Shown here piece by piece: positions 1 through 7,854 of a stretch of DNA of 64,000 nucleotides (its first letter is position 1; each line of letters starts with the position of its first letter). Under the pieces are notes generated by a model that was not told the origin of the DNA, did not search any database, and worked only from the letters and a program-made list of their open reading frames with translations. The position numbers and the translations under genes are program-made. This DNA is from Flavobacteriales bacterium. Its GTDB lineage: Bacteria; Bacteroidota; Bacteroidia; Flavobacteriales_F; PHOS-HE28. The stretch lies in NCBI GenBank assembly GCA_016716605.1, contig JADJWA010000001.1:3592893-3656892 (forward strand). Reading direction: 5' to 3'.

Positions 1-2
1 TC

Positions 3-1043
3 TTCATCAGGCCCGATGAAGGGATCCCGCACGTATTGGTGAGTTGGGGCGGCTTCATGGGGGCCGCTTCGGCCATGAACCTCGAGGGCCTATCCGTAAC
101 CATCAACGCCGCGCGCAGCGAACTGCCCTACGGCGCGCGCACCCCCATAGCACTGCTGGCGCGCGCCATCGTGCAGCATGCCGCAACGATCGACGAGGCC
201 ATCGCCATCGCCGCAAAGCATGAGGTGTTCGTGAGCGAGAGCATCCTGGTGGCCAGCGCGCGTGATGGCCGCGCCGTGATCATTGAGAAGGCCCCGGATG
301 GCATGGACGTGTACGATCCCGGCAGCGATCTGCTCGTTTGCGCCAACCACTATCAAAGTGATCGCTTCAAAGACAGCGCGCCCAACCAAGCCAACATCCG
401 CGAGAGTGACAGCATGGCGCGCTACAGGCGCATGCAGCAGCTCATTGACTCGGCAGGCCCGCTTGACCCGAGCAATGCGGCGGCGATCCTGCGCGATCGC
501 AAAGGACTCAACGGCGCTGAACTGGGCATGGGCAACCCGGCATTGATCAACCAGCTCATCGCGCATCATGCTGTGATCATGCAGCCGGCCGAGCGCCGCC
601 TCTATGTGAGCGCATGGCCTTACCAATTGGGCGCCTTCGCCTGCTATAATCTCCGTGACGTGTTCGCGCGCAGCGCTTCGATAGACGGGCTCACCATCAT
701 CCGCGATACCGCGCGAACCATTGGTCCCGACCCTTTCCTCCGCACGTCTCAATTCGCCGAGCACCAATGGTGGCAGCAGCAGCGCACGCGGATCGCAAGC
801 AGCGTGCTTGCAGGCGCGCCCATCACCCTAACCGCTCAGGAATCGCAGCGCTTCGTCGCGGCAGCACCTGCCAGCTACATCACGCACATGGCATTGGGCG
901 ATCTGCATCGCGCCCGCGAGGAGAAAGCCTTAGCAGCGGAGCGGTACAGCGCTGCGCTTCGCCTGCCCGTTGCGTCGGAGAAAGAACGTGAACGCTTGGA
1001 GGAACGCTTGCGCGCTTGCACCTTGGCGGCCGCTGAGCCATGA
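3..1043 (+). CDS. C45-family autoproteolytic acyltransferase/hydrolase (5' end outside window)
   Basis: The frame is open from the left edge (first whole codon at base 3), so the N-terminus, including the autoprocessed nucleophilic Cys of this Ntn-hydrolase family, is missing. The visible part starts with the family pattern VSWGGFMGA..MNLEGLSVTINAA and continues with ESILVASARDGRAVIIEKAP and ANHYQSDRF, typical of acyl-CoA:6-aminopenicillanate acyltransferase / choloylglycine-hydrolase-like proteins. A TTG at 36 could be read as a start, but the conserved sequence extends upstream of it, so it is internal. Members cleave or transfer acyl groups on amides; the substrate here cannot be told. The stop overlaps the next gene by four bases (ATGA), so it is translationally coupled to the ligase and probably belongs to the same biosynthetic operon. 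Confidence 0.8.
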   Translation, partial: FIRPDEGIPHVLVSWGGFMGAASAMNLEGLSVTINAARSELPYGARTPIALLARAIVQHAATIDEAIAIAAKHEVFVSESILVASARDGRAVIIEKAPDGMDVYDPGSDLLVCANHYQSDRFKDSAPNQANIRESDSMARYRRMQQLIDSAGPLDPSNAAAILRDRKGLNGAELGMGNPALINQLIAHHAVIMQPAERRLYVSAWPYQLGAFACYNLRDVFARSASIDGLTIIRDTARTIGPDPFLRTSQFAEHQWWQQQRTRIASSVLAGAPITLTAQESQRFVAAAPASYITHMALGDLHRAREEKALAAERYSAALRLPVASEKERERLEERLRACTLAAAEP

Positions 1044-2299
1044 GCGACCCGCTTCCCTCTTTCGCCGCGCTATCATTCGAACGCTTTCAGGCATATGTGG
1101 AGGACCTGCGTTCGCGATCCCCGTGGTACCGCGAACGGCTCGCCACCGTGGGAAGCCTGCGCACCGCCGACGACTTCACGCGCCTCCCTTTCACCACCAA
1201 GCAGGAATTGAGCGAGCATCATGGCCGCTTCCTCAGCGTGACGCGATCCGACATCGCGGAGCATGTGTTCACCAGCGGGACTACGGGCAGGCCCGTGCCC
1301 TTCGCGCTTAGCGCCACCGATGTGGATCGCTTGGGCGCCAATGAGCGCCAATCACTCGCCATGGCCGGCATCACCGCCGCCGACACCGTGCAGATCACCA
1401 CCACGCTCGACAAGCGCTTCATGGCCGGACTGGCTTATTGGCTCGGGCTTCGGGCCATCGGCGCTGGCGTGGTGCGCAGCGGTCCTGGCAATGCAGAGGG
1501 CCAGTGGGAGACGGCAAAGGAATGCGGGACCACCACGCTCATCGGCGTGCCTTCCTTCCTGTTGCGCATGCTGCGCGAATGGGAGAAGCGCGGGCTGCGC
1601 GTGGACCAAACGTCCATCACCCGCGCCGTGTGCATCGGTGAGCCCATCGCATCCGGATTCGGCGCGCCCAACCTGCTTGCGCAGCGCATCATGGAGCTTT
1701 GCGGATGGTCCTTGAACGGCACCTACGCCAGCACCGAAATGGCCACGGCTTGCACCGAAGCACGGCCTTTCGCGGGGCACGTGGTGCCCAGCGATCTCAT
1801 GCACATCGAAGTGGTTGATGATGAAGGCAGGCCCGTGCCCGAAGGCGAAGCCGGTGAAGTCGTGGCCACACCCTTCGGGGTCGAGGCCATGCCCCTGCTG
1901 CGCTTCCGCACCGGCGATGTGTGCGCTTGGCGTTGGGGCATCGACGCGAAAGGCCATCCGGCCAAGCTGCTTGGTCCTGTGCTGGGGCGAAAGGAGCAAC
2001 GGCTCAAGGTGAAGGGCACCACGCTCTGGCCACAGCAGATCATTGATGCGCTCAATGCGGAGGAGGGGCTCGAAGGCTTCGCGATCATTCGCGAGCGCGA
2101 TGAGCACGGCGGCGATGCCCTGCGCGTGCTGGCCGCAGCCCCGGCTCCCGTGCTGCATGACCTTGGAGACCGGCTGGCCGACCGGCTCCGCGTGCGCCCT
2201 GTGGTGGAAGCCATCAGCAGATTCGAGCTCGACAAGCTGATCCATGACCCGAGGCAGCGGAAACCGATGATCGTCATCGATCGAACCGCCCAGGTGTAG
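1040..2299 (+). CDS. PaaK-like adenylate-forming ligase (phenylacetate-CoA ligase family)
   Basis: This 419-residue protein activates a carboxylic acid with ATP and probably loads it onto CoA or a carrier protein. Visible signatures are the P-loop FTSGTTGRP (residues 77-85), the YASTEM motif (229-234), RTGD (290-293) and a small C-terminal domain with LKVKGTTLWPQQI. Length and order match the phenylacetate-CoA ligase family rather than the larger acyl-CoA synthetases. It starts in an ATGA overlap with the C45 enzyme. The downstream halogenase-like enzyme, O-methyltransferase and thioesterase suggest an aromatic acid as substrate, as in aryl-polyene or flexirubin type pathways, but that is inferred from context. 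Confidence 0.85.
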   Translation: MSDPLPSFAALSFERFQAYVEDLRSRSPWYRERLATVGSLRTADDFTRLPFTTKQELSEHHGRFLSVTRSDIAEHVFTSGTTGRPVPFALSATDVDRLGANERQSLAMAGITAADTVQITTTLDKRFMAGLAYWLGLRAIGAGVVRSGPGNAEGQWETAKECGTTTLIGVPSFLLRMLREWEKRGLRVDQTSITRAVCIGEPIASGFGAPNLLAQRIMELCGWSLNGTYASTEMATACTEARPFAGHVVPSDLMHIEVVDDEGRPVPEGEAGEVVATPFGVEAMPLLRFRTGDVCAWRWGIDAKGHPAKLLGPVLGRKEQRLKVKGTTLWPQQIIDALNAEEGLEGFAIIRERDEHGGDALRVLAAAPAPVLHDLGDRLADRLRVRPVVEAISRFELDKLIHDPRQRKPMIVIDRTAQV

Positions 2300-2307
2300 C
2301 ACCTTTG
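2300..2307 (+). promoter_or_regulatory. Putative -7 promoter element (CACCTTTG)
   Basis: CACCTTTG differs by one base from the Bacteroidota -7 consensus TAnnTTTG and lies 37 bases before the ATG of the secreted protein at 2345, directly after the stop of the ligase. It may give the second half of the operon its own promoter. No clear -33 TTTG box is seen. Confidence 0.35.
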
Positions 2308-2344
2308 CGCCGCACCCGAAACACTCATCAATCCCCAAGAGCCC

Positions 2345-2992
2345 ATGCGTTCATCAGCAATCACTCTCTGCGCCATCGTGTGCCTCCTTCTGCTGAGCCC
2401 TTCGCACGCCTGTGCACAGGCCAGCATGAATTCCATCCTCACCGGCAAGACCACGCTCACCTGGGTGGGCATCGACTTCAGCGCCGTACAGCTCGCCACG
2501 CGCGCCGACTTCGGTGAATTGGAGAGCAACGGCCCTGGATACTTCGCCCGGTGGAACAACCTTCTTGAAGCCGAACCTGCCAAATTCGACATGACCGGCG
2601 CCCTGAAACTGGGCTACGTGAAGCACGCCACCAGCGTGGTGCTGCCGATCAACGATGCGATCGACCTCTCGAAGTGCTACCCGGCCTCCATCCAAGCCTT
2701 CGACCGTGAGCGCGTGCCTGATATGATCGCGCGTTACGACATGAGCGGCTTCGAGGGTGCAGGCGTGGTGCTCCTCGCGCACAGCTTGAGCAAACCTGCG
2801 CTCCGCGGCGAATTCGTGGTTGTCTTCTTCGATGCACAGACCAAAGAAGTGCTGCATGCCGAGCAGATCAGCGGCAAACCTGCGGGCTTCGGCCTGCGCA
2901 ATTTCTGGGCAGGCGCCGTTGCCGGTGTGCTGAAGGAGATCAAGGGCACCTACTACAAGGCGTGGGAGGCCAAATACGTGAAGGGTAAGTGA
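2345..2992 (+). CDS. Small secreted protein of unknown function within the halogenase operon
   Basis: A 215-residue protein with a clear Sec signal peptide (hydrophobic AITLCAIVCLLLL followed by SHACAQ, cleavage near residue 25). The mature part has a regular alpha/beta look with short hydrophobic strands (LTWVGIDFS, GEFVVVFFD) and ends in a Lys-rich tail. I recognise no family. The stop codon overlaps the GTG start of the halogenase-like gene (GTGA), a strong sign of co-expression. A periplasmic or lipid-handling role next to tailoring enzymes is possible but is inference only. Confidence 0.75.
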   Translation: MRSSAITLCAIVCLLLLSPSHACAQASMNSILTGKTTLTWVGIDFSAVQLATRADFGELESNGPGYFARWNNLLEAEPAKFDMTGALKLGYVKHATSVVLPINDAIDLSKCYPASIQAFDRERVPDMIARYDMSGFEGAGVVLLAHSLSKPALRGEFVVVFFDAQTKEVLHAEQISGKPAGFGLRNFWAGAVAGVLKEIKGTYYKAWEAKYVKGK

Positions 2993-4275
2993 CCGCCGCG
3001 CCTGAGTCGCGGTACGACGCCCTCATCATCGGCGCTGGCCCTTCGGGAACCGTGGCTGCGGCTTGGCTCGCGAAACAGCGCCATCGCGTCGCGGTGCTCG
3101 AGCGCGCCACCTTCCCTCGCTTCGTGATCGGCGAGAGCCTGCTGCCACTGAGCATGGGCCATTGGGAGGAGACCGGCATGCTGCCCGCGCTGCAAGCCCA
3201 GAACTACGCCATCAAGCGTGGCGCGCGCTTCTACCGCGATGGCAAGCAGTTCAATCTGGCCTTCGGGGAGAACTTCACGCCCGGCTGGACCTGGACCTGG
3301 CAGGTGCCGCGCGACCACTTCGACAACGTGCTCGCGCAGGAGGCGCAGCGATCGGGCGCTGAAGTCCACTTCGGCCATGAGGCGTTGCGCTTGGATCTGG
3401 AGCATGCCGATGGCGTGGAGCTAATCACCCGGCACGAAGGACGCGAGCACCGCTTCACCGGCCGCTTCATCATCGACAGCAGCGGTTATGGCGGCACCTT
3501 GGTGAAATTGCTTGGCTTGCAGGACCCGCCCTCCCAGAATGGCCGCATGGCCCTCTTCGCGCACGTGGAAGAGACCGACGAGCACCGAGCCCGCTACTTC
3601 GAGCCCATGCAGATCAGCTTCGATGTGCTGGCCCGCGAGCTGTGGCTCTGGAGCATCCCCTTCTCCAATGGCCGCACCTCCATCGGTTTCGTGGGTGACA
3701 AGAGCCATTTCGCGGAAGCCATGGCGCTGGGCTCCGATGCCTTGGCCATGAAGCGCATGCTGCAGATCCCCAATGCCTTCGGCGACCGCTACTCCAACGT
3801 GGAGTTCGTGCATGGCCCGCAGGTGATCCGCGAATACACGCACTACAACCACGCCCTAACCGGCCAGCGTTACGTGCTCACCGGCAACTGCGCGGGCTTC
3901 CTCGATCCCGTGTTCAGCAGCGGCGTGGCCTTCGCCACCGAGAGCGGGCTCTGCGCGGCCAAGCTCCTTGATCGGCAGCTGCGCGGCGAGGCCATCGATT
4001 GGAAGAGTGAATACGAGGACCATATCCGCAGCGGCGCCGAGGTGTTCCGCACGTACGTGGACACCTGGTACGACGGCGACCTCCAAGAGGTCTTCTTCGC
4101 AGATGATGTGGAGCAATCGCACAAGGAGCGCATCATCTCGGTGCTCGCCGGCTACGTATGGGACAGGACCAATCCCTATGTGATCAAGCACGGCAAGGCG
4201 GTCCGCGCCCTGGCGCACGCGATCCGGCTGCGCGATGACAGTCGAGGAGCCCAGGCAGCCGCAGACCTACATTAG
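2989..4275 (+). CDS. Flavin-dependent halogenase-like oxidoreductase
   Basis: A 428-residue FAD enzyme with an N-terminal Rossmann motif GAGPSG (residues 15-20), the FPRFVIGESLLP segment common to FAD halogenases, a lysine at 76 (AIKRGARF) in the place of the catalytic Lys of CmlS/PrnA-type enzymes, the halogenase signature WLWSIP (219-224, fitting WxWxIP) and FLDPVFSSGVAF (304-315). WxWxIP separates FADH2-dependent halogenases from monooxygenases of the same fold. A GTG start overlaps the previous stop by four bases. The gene probably chlorinates an aryl ring of a carrier- or CoA-bound intermediate; geranylgeranyl-reductase-like activity is the main alternative. No flavin reductase is visible nearby. 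Confidence 0.8.
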   Translation: MTAAPESRYDALIIGAGPSGTVAAAWLAKQRHRVAVLERATFPRFVIGESLLPLSMGHWEETGMLPALQAQNYAIKRGARFYRDGKQFNLAFGENFTPGWTWTWQVPRDHFDNVLAQEAQRSGAEVHFGHEALRLDLEHADGVELITRHEGREHRFTGRFIIDSSGYGGTLVKLLGLQDPPSQNGRMALFAHVEETDEHRARYFEPMQISFDVLARELWLWSIPFSNGRTSIGFVGDKSHFAEAMALGSDALAMKRMLQIPNAFGDRYSNVEFVHGPQVIREYTHYNHALTGQRYVLTGNCAGFLDPVFSSGVAFATESGLCAAKLLDRQLRGEAIDWKSEYEDHIRSGAEVFRTYVDTWYDGDLQEVFFADDVEQSHKERIISVLAGYVWDRTNPYVIKHGKAVRALAHAIRLRDDSRGAQAAADLH

Positions 4276-4296
4276 GCGCCCAACGAACGGGGCATC

Positions 4297-5391
4297 ATGC
4301 TCATGAACAAAGTGGAAAGGAAGCGCGGTGACGCGGACGAGAGCAGTGCTGCCGATGCGCGCTCCGAAGCTCAGCGCATCGCATTCGGCCCTGTGCTCTT
4401 CCAGGCCTGCCAAACCATGCGCCGCATCGGCTTGCTGCACGCGATGGCAGAGGCCCGCACCGCAGGAGCCACCGAAGCCGAGCTGATCGCCTCCTGCGGC
4501 ATATCGCCCTACGGCTTCCGCGTGCTCATCGACATGGCCCTCACCGCGAACGTGGCCTGGCAGCGCGCCGACCGCTTCGGTCTCACCAAGACCGGACACA
4601 TGCTCGCCACCGATGAGATGACGCGCGTGAACCTCGACTTCGTGGACGACGTTTGCTACAAGGGTCTCGCCCACCTCGAGGAGGCCGTGCGCACCGGAAC
4701 GCCAGCCGGGCTGCGCGAGCATGGTTCCTGGCCCACGGTGTACCAGGGGCTGGCGCACCTGCCTGGTGATTTCCGCAAGAGCTGGTTCGAGTTCGACAAC
4801 TACTACAGCGACCGCTCCTATCCTGAAGCGCTTAGAATCGTATTCCGCGGCTCCCCTCGCGTGGTCATGGATGTAGGCGCCAACAACGGCAAATGGAGCC
4901 TGGCGTGCCTGCGTCACGATCCGGACGTGCGCATGATCGCCGTGGACCTCCCCGGCCAGCTGCGCGACCTCGAGCGCAACATCGCCCAAGCAGGCATGAG
5001 CTCCCGCGTGACCACGCACCCCGCAGACATGCTCGATCCGGCAAGCACGCTCCCCCAAGGCGCCGATGCCATCTGGATGAGCCAATTCCTCGACTGCTTC
5101 GGCGAGGAAGAAGTGGTGACCATCCTGCAGAAGGCTAAGGCTGCTCTAAGCGCGGATGCATCGCTGTGGATCATGGAGACCTTCATCGATCGGCAGCGCT
5201 TCGAGGCTGCCGAGTTCTCCTTGGCCGCCACCTCCCTCTACTTCACGGCCATCGCCAACGGCAACAGCCGCATGTATCGCGCCGAGCACTTTGAGCCCCT
5301 GGTTGAGCGCGCCGGGCTGCGCATCGTGGAGCGGATCGACGATGTGGGCCTCGGGCACAGCATGCTCCGGTGCATGGTGCCGAATGCCTGA
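4297..5391 (+). CDS. SAM-dependent O-methyltransferase (acetylserotonin OMT-like)
   Basis: A 364-residue class I methyltransferase of the dimerising plant-COMT/acetylserotonin type. An N-terminal helical winged-helix region (about residues 30-110, with SCGISPYGFRVLIDMAL) precedes the SAM-binding glycine motif DVGANNGKW (192-200), followed by IAVDLPGQL and the MSQFLDCFGEEE segment in which other family members place the catalytic and aromatic-substrate residues. It lies 21 bases downstream of the halogenase-like gene on the same strand. Together with the ligase and halogenase it fits methylation of a phenolic hydroxyl or ring carbon on an aryl metabolite. The substrate is inferred from neighbours. 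Confidence 0.8.
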   Translation: MLMNKVERKRGDADESSAADARSEAQRIAFGPVLFQACQTMRRIGLLHAMAEARTAGATEAELIASCGISPYGFRVLIDMALTANVAWQRADRFGLTKTGHMLATDEMTRVNLDFVDDVCYKGLAHLEEAVRTGTPAGLREHGSWPTVYQGLAHLPGDFRKSWFEFDNYYSDRSYPEALRIVFRGSPRVVMDVGANNGKWSLACLRHDPDVRMIAVDLPGQLRDLERNIAQAGMSSRVTTHPADMLDPASTLPQGADAIWMSQFLDCFGEEEVVTILQKAKAALSADASLWIMETFIDRQRFEAAEFSLAATSLYFTAIANGNSRMYRAEHFEPLVERAGLRIVERIDDVGLGHSMLRCMVPNA

Positions 5392-5474
5392 TCAACGCTT
5401 TGCTGATGTGGCCACCTTGGTGCGCAAAGGCATCCTGGTGCGCATGAAGTGAATGCGGAACACGCTAGGCTTCG

Positions 5475-5482
5475 CACCTTCG
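5475..5482 (+). promoter_or_regulatory. Putative -7 element only 4 bases from a start codon
   Basis: CACCTTCG is followed by CTCC and the ATG of the thioesterase gene. If it is the -7 element, transcription would begin at or next to the A of the start codon and give a leaderless mRNA. The same arrangement recurs at 16895, 21840 and 52253. Confidence 0.3.
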
Positions 5483-5486
5483 CTCC

Positions 5487-5969
5487 ATGGCCCTCGACTA
5501 CTCCCCCACCCCCGGTAGCATCCTCACCATCCGATTCCAGGACTGCGACCCCTTCAACCATCTCAACAACGGGCGTTACACCGACTACTTCCTCAATGCG
5601 CGCGAGGACCATCTGCTGGAGCATTACGGTCTTGATATCTACAAGATCGCGCGCGAGACGGGGCTGTGCTGGGTGGTGAGCACGAGCCAGATCGCCTACC
5701 TGCGCCCGGCCATCACCATGGAGAAGGTGCTCATCGAGACGCAGTTGATCAGCTGGTCGCCCAAGCATGTGCAGGTGGAGATGCGCATGTGGGACGAAGG
5801 CCGCAAGGCACTGAAGAGTTTCTGCTGGATGAGCTTCATCCATTTCGACCTGCGCACGGGCAAGGTGGCCACGCACAACGAAGGATACGTGGAGCTATTC
5901 CAACGCGTGCATGCGCCGGTATCAGAAGAGAGCTTCGATGCACGGCTGGCGGCGCTGAAGGCCGGCTGA
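5487..5969 (+). CDS. Acyl-CoA thioesterase, 4-hydroxybenzoyl-CoA thioesterase-type hot-dog fold
   Basis: A 160-residue single hot-dog domain protein. The active-site segment FQDCDPFNHLNNGRY (about residues 14-28), with Asp and His in the usual YbgC/FadM/4HBT order, is clear, and YLRPAI plus IETQLISW continue the fold. It would hydrolyse an acyl- or aroyl-CoA (or release a product from a carrier). It is separated from the methyltransferase by about 95 bases and may be expressed from its own promoter, but orientation and content place it with the tailoring gene group. Confidence 0.85.
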   Translation: MALDYSPTPGSILTIRFQDCDPFNHLNNGRYTDYFLNAREDHLLEHYGLDIYKIARETGLCWVVSTSQIAYLRPAITMEKVLIETQLISWSPKHVQVEMRMWDEGRKALKSFCWMSFIHFDLRTGKVATHNEGYVELFQRVHAPVSEESFDARLAALKAG

Positions 5970-5975
5970 GGCCCT

Positions 5976-6383
5976 TTATTCGAAGGTGAAGAAGAAGTAG
6001 CGGACCGCGGCCCACTCCTTCGGGATTCCTGCTGCATAGCCGATGGTGCTGCGCGATGCGTTCTCCACGCGGCCATCCTCGTTCACGTACCCGATGATGC
6101 TCCGGCTGCTGTTCTCCACGCGCCCATCGTCGTTCACATAGCCCACGGTGCTGCGGCTGCTGTTCTCGATCCGGCCATCGTCGTTGATGTAGCCGATGGT
6201 GCTGCGCGAGGCGTTTTCGATGCGTCCGTCCTTGTTGATGTAGCCCACAGTGCTGCGCGAGGCGTTCTCGATCCGGCCATCGGCGTTGATGTAACCTGTG
6301 GTGCTGCGGGAGGCGTTCTCGATGCGCTGCGCATGGCCGCCGATCGCAACCAGGCTGAAAAGGGCGATGAGGAGATTACGCAT
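5976..6383 (-). CDS. Secreted 17-residue tandem-repeat protein (beta-flower-like)
   Basis: A 135-residue protein: a signal peptide (MRNLLIALFSLVAIGGHAQ) and then six consecutive 17-residue repeats with consensus RIENASRSTIGYINDDG (residues 20-119; the last is shortened), capped by a short aromatic tail ending FFFTFE. The regular repeat suggests a small closed beta structure in which each unit forms one blade. It resembles the Bacteroidota proteins named '5-fold beta-flower', though I have only the repeat pattern to go on. The function is unknown and there is no sorting domain. Its 3' end converges on the thioesterase gene with 6 bases between stops. Confidence 0.75.
   Translation of the reverse strand: MRNLLIALFSLVAIGGHAQRIENASRSTTGYINADGRIENASRSTVGYINKDGRIENASRSTIGYINDDGRIENSSRSTVGYVNDDGRVENSSRSIIGYVNEDGRVENASRSTIGYAAGIPKEWAAVRYFFFTFE
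6027..6326 (-). repeat. 51-bp coding tandem repeat, six units
   Basis: The six 17-residue repeats are encoded by 51-bp units in direct tandem (five full, one shortened to 45 bp). Units differ mostly at synonymous positions and at the T/V/I before GY, so the array is old enough to have diverged yet is kept in frame. Confidence 0.85.
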
Positions 6384-6454
6384 GCGGTTGATCGAACTTC
6401 ACGCGACGGGCGATCAAGAACCGCGCGGCGCCATGCGTAATGCGCTGAGCGGGC

Positions 6455-7453
6455 TCATTCCTTCACGAAGCGCACGGGTTGCAGTCCCTCGATGCCGACG
6501 GCGTGCGCCACGTACACGCCCTGGCCAAGCTCGTTGGTGCCGACGACCGTGCGCTCGCCACTGATCCGCTCTCGCAGCACGAGGCGTCCGCTGGAATCGA
6601 GCACGAGCAGTTCGGCACTGATCGCATCGGCAGGCGCCAGCACGGTGATGCCATCGGTTCCGGCGATCACGCGCATCGCTGAGGCGTTCTCCTCTGGCAC
6701 GCGCGTGCTGATATCGTTGCTGCGGAAGCTGAAGGCCTCGAGGAAGACGCCGCTGTCGAAGGCCATGTCGCTCACATCGGCGATGGCCACCTTGAAGTGG
6801 TAGACATCATCGGGCGAGACCTCGGCGAAGACGGTGAGGTTGGTGGTGAAGCCATCATAGGCCACGTACTGTCCGCTGCCGGTCAAATTGTCCACGAAGT
6901 AGGCGCTGTTCTGGCCCGCGTTCACGTTATTGATCGCCACCGGTGTGCCATCGGGCAGCGCAGCCACATTGGTGGGTGTCGGAAAGCCCGGGCCGCTGAG
7001 CCAGATCGCGAATACATCATTGAATCCACTGCCCACGAATTCGGGGTACTCCTCACTGCCGAAGCTGAAGTTGAAGAGCAGCGTATCGCCCGTCGGGATG
7101 CAATCGAATTCGAGCACGCAGGCGTCGTAGGTAGGGAAGCCGGCCACCGCTGCGGAAAGGTCAGGGTCTCCGGAGGTGCCCGGAGCGCTGGAGGCGAAAT
7201 CGGCCGCCAATCCAGCCACCAGATCCGCGCTACCCGTGGTGAGCACCAGGCCCTCTTCAATCTCCATCTCCGAGGCCCCGCTGAACTGACCCATGGCACT
7301 GCCCGCGCAATTCACCGTCACGTTCTGGATGGAGACGTTCAAGCCTTCAAGCAATTGCGCCACATCGGATAGGCTCAGGCTGTCGGTGACGGTGAGCTGA
7401 GCGTTGGCGGATCCGGCGAGGATTGCTAAAGCGAGTGCGTATAGCTTCTTCAT
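6455..7453 (-). CDS. Choice-of-anchor L domain protein with T9SS sorting domain
   Basis: A 332-residue secreted protein. The start at 7453 gives a proper signal peptide (KKLYALALAILAGSANAQ); the longer open frame upstream adds 25 unrelated residues. The choice-of-anchor L domain is recognisable by FNFSFGSEEYPEF, GSGFNDVFAIWLSGPG and DSGVFLEAFSF (about residues 35-250). A C-terminal T9SS type A sorting domain of about 80 residues follows (LLVLDSSGRLVLRE...LGQGVYVA...FVKE). It is exported across the outer membrane and attached to the cell surface or released. The biological role is unknown; the family is common among surface proteins of Bacteroidota. Confidence 0.85.
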   Translation of the reverse strand: MKKLYALALAILAGSANAQLTVTDSLSLSDVAQLLEGLNVSIQNVTVNCAGSAMGQFSGASEMEIEEGLVLTTGSADLVAGLAADFASSAPGTSGDPDLSAAVAGFPTYDACVLEFDCIPTGDTLLFNFSFGSEEYPEFVGSGFNDVFAIWLSGPGFPTPTNVAALPDGTPVAINNVNAGQNSAYFVDNLTGSGQYVAYDGFTTNLTVFAEVSPDDVYHFKVAIADVSDMAFDSGVFLEAFSFRSNDISTRVPEENASAMRVIAGTDGITVLAPADAISAELLVLDSSGRLVLRERISGERTVVGTNELGQGVYVAHAVGIEGLQPVRFVKE

Positions 7454-7473
7454 GGTGGTGCGGTTTGGCGAGG

Positions 7474-7481
7474 TGAAAGTA
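7474..7481 (-). promoter_or_regulatory. Putative -7 element TACTTTCA
   Basis: On the minus strand TACTTTCA lies 20 bases before the ATG at 7453 and resembles the -7 octamers upstream of other genes here. Confidence 0.3.
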
Positions 7482-7854
7482 GCCGCCCGGATCGATCTGC
7501 CAAGTTCACCGGGCGAACACCGCATCAACCATGGTGAACAGCGATCGCCACCGCCCCGAAACAGCGGAGCCGCCCGCTCTTGGAGTGGACGGCCCGCCGA
7601 CCAGAACTGAATCCGCCAGGTGGCGGACCTTCGCTCGGTGCAAGGGTAGCGCGCAGTGGAGACCTGTGCATCTTTCTACACGGCGAGAATGCCGCTTCGA
7701 TATACAGGGCTGAGCGGCTCACCGGAGGAGTCCTGATGCATCCGGCGATCAACACACCTTAACGCGACAGCGCGTCACTTCCGCGCTGACAGATCGTTGT
7801 TTCGTGGTGACGGGCATGCCCTTTGATCGGCGCGCCCAGCAAAACAGAACCAGC
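7482..7854. other. Intergenic region between divergent genes
   Basis: About 370 bases without a supported gene, between the choice-of-anchor L gene (minus) and htrA (plus). It holds a perfect palindrome, TCCGCCA-GG-TGGCGGA (7612-7627). The short open frames here lack family similarity or coding-like composition. Promoters for both divergent genes must lie here. Confidence 0.5.

Noticed and set aside
5384..5452. 22-codon frame after the methyltransferase
   Set aside because: Overlaps the methyltransferase stop, too short, no recognisable features.
6027..6326. Tandem repeat considered as CRISPR
   Set aside because: Units abut without spacers and are in frame in a signal-peptide protein.
7804..7854. 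Upstream GTG start for htrA
   Set aside because: Adds 17 polar residues before the signal/anchor segment; family N-terminus starts at 7855.
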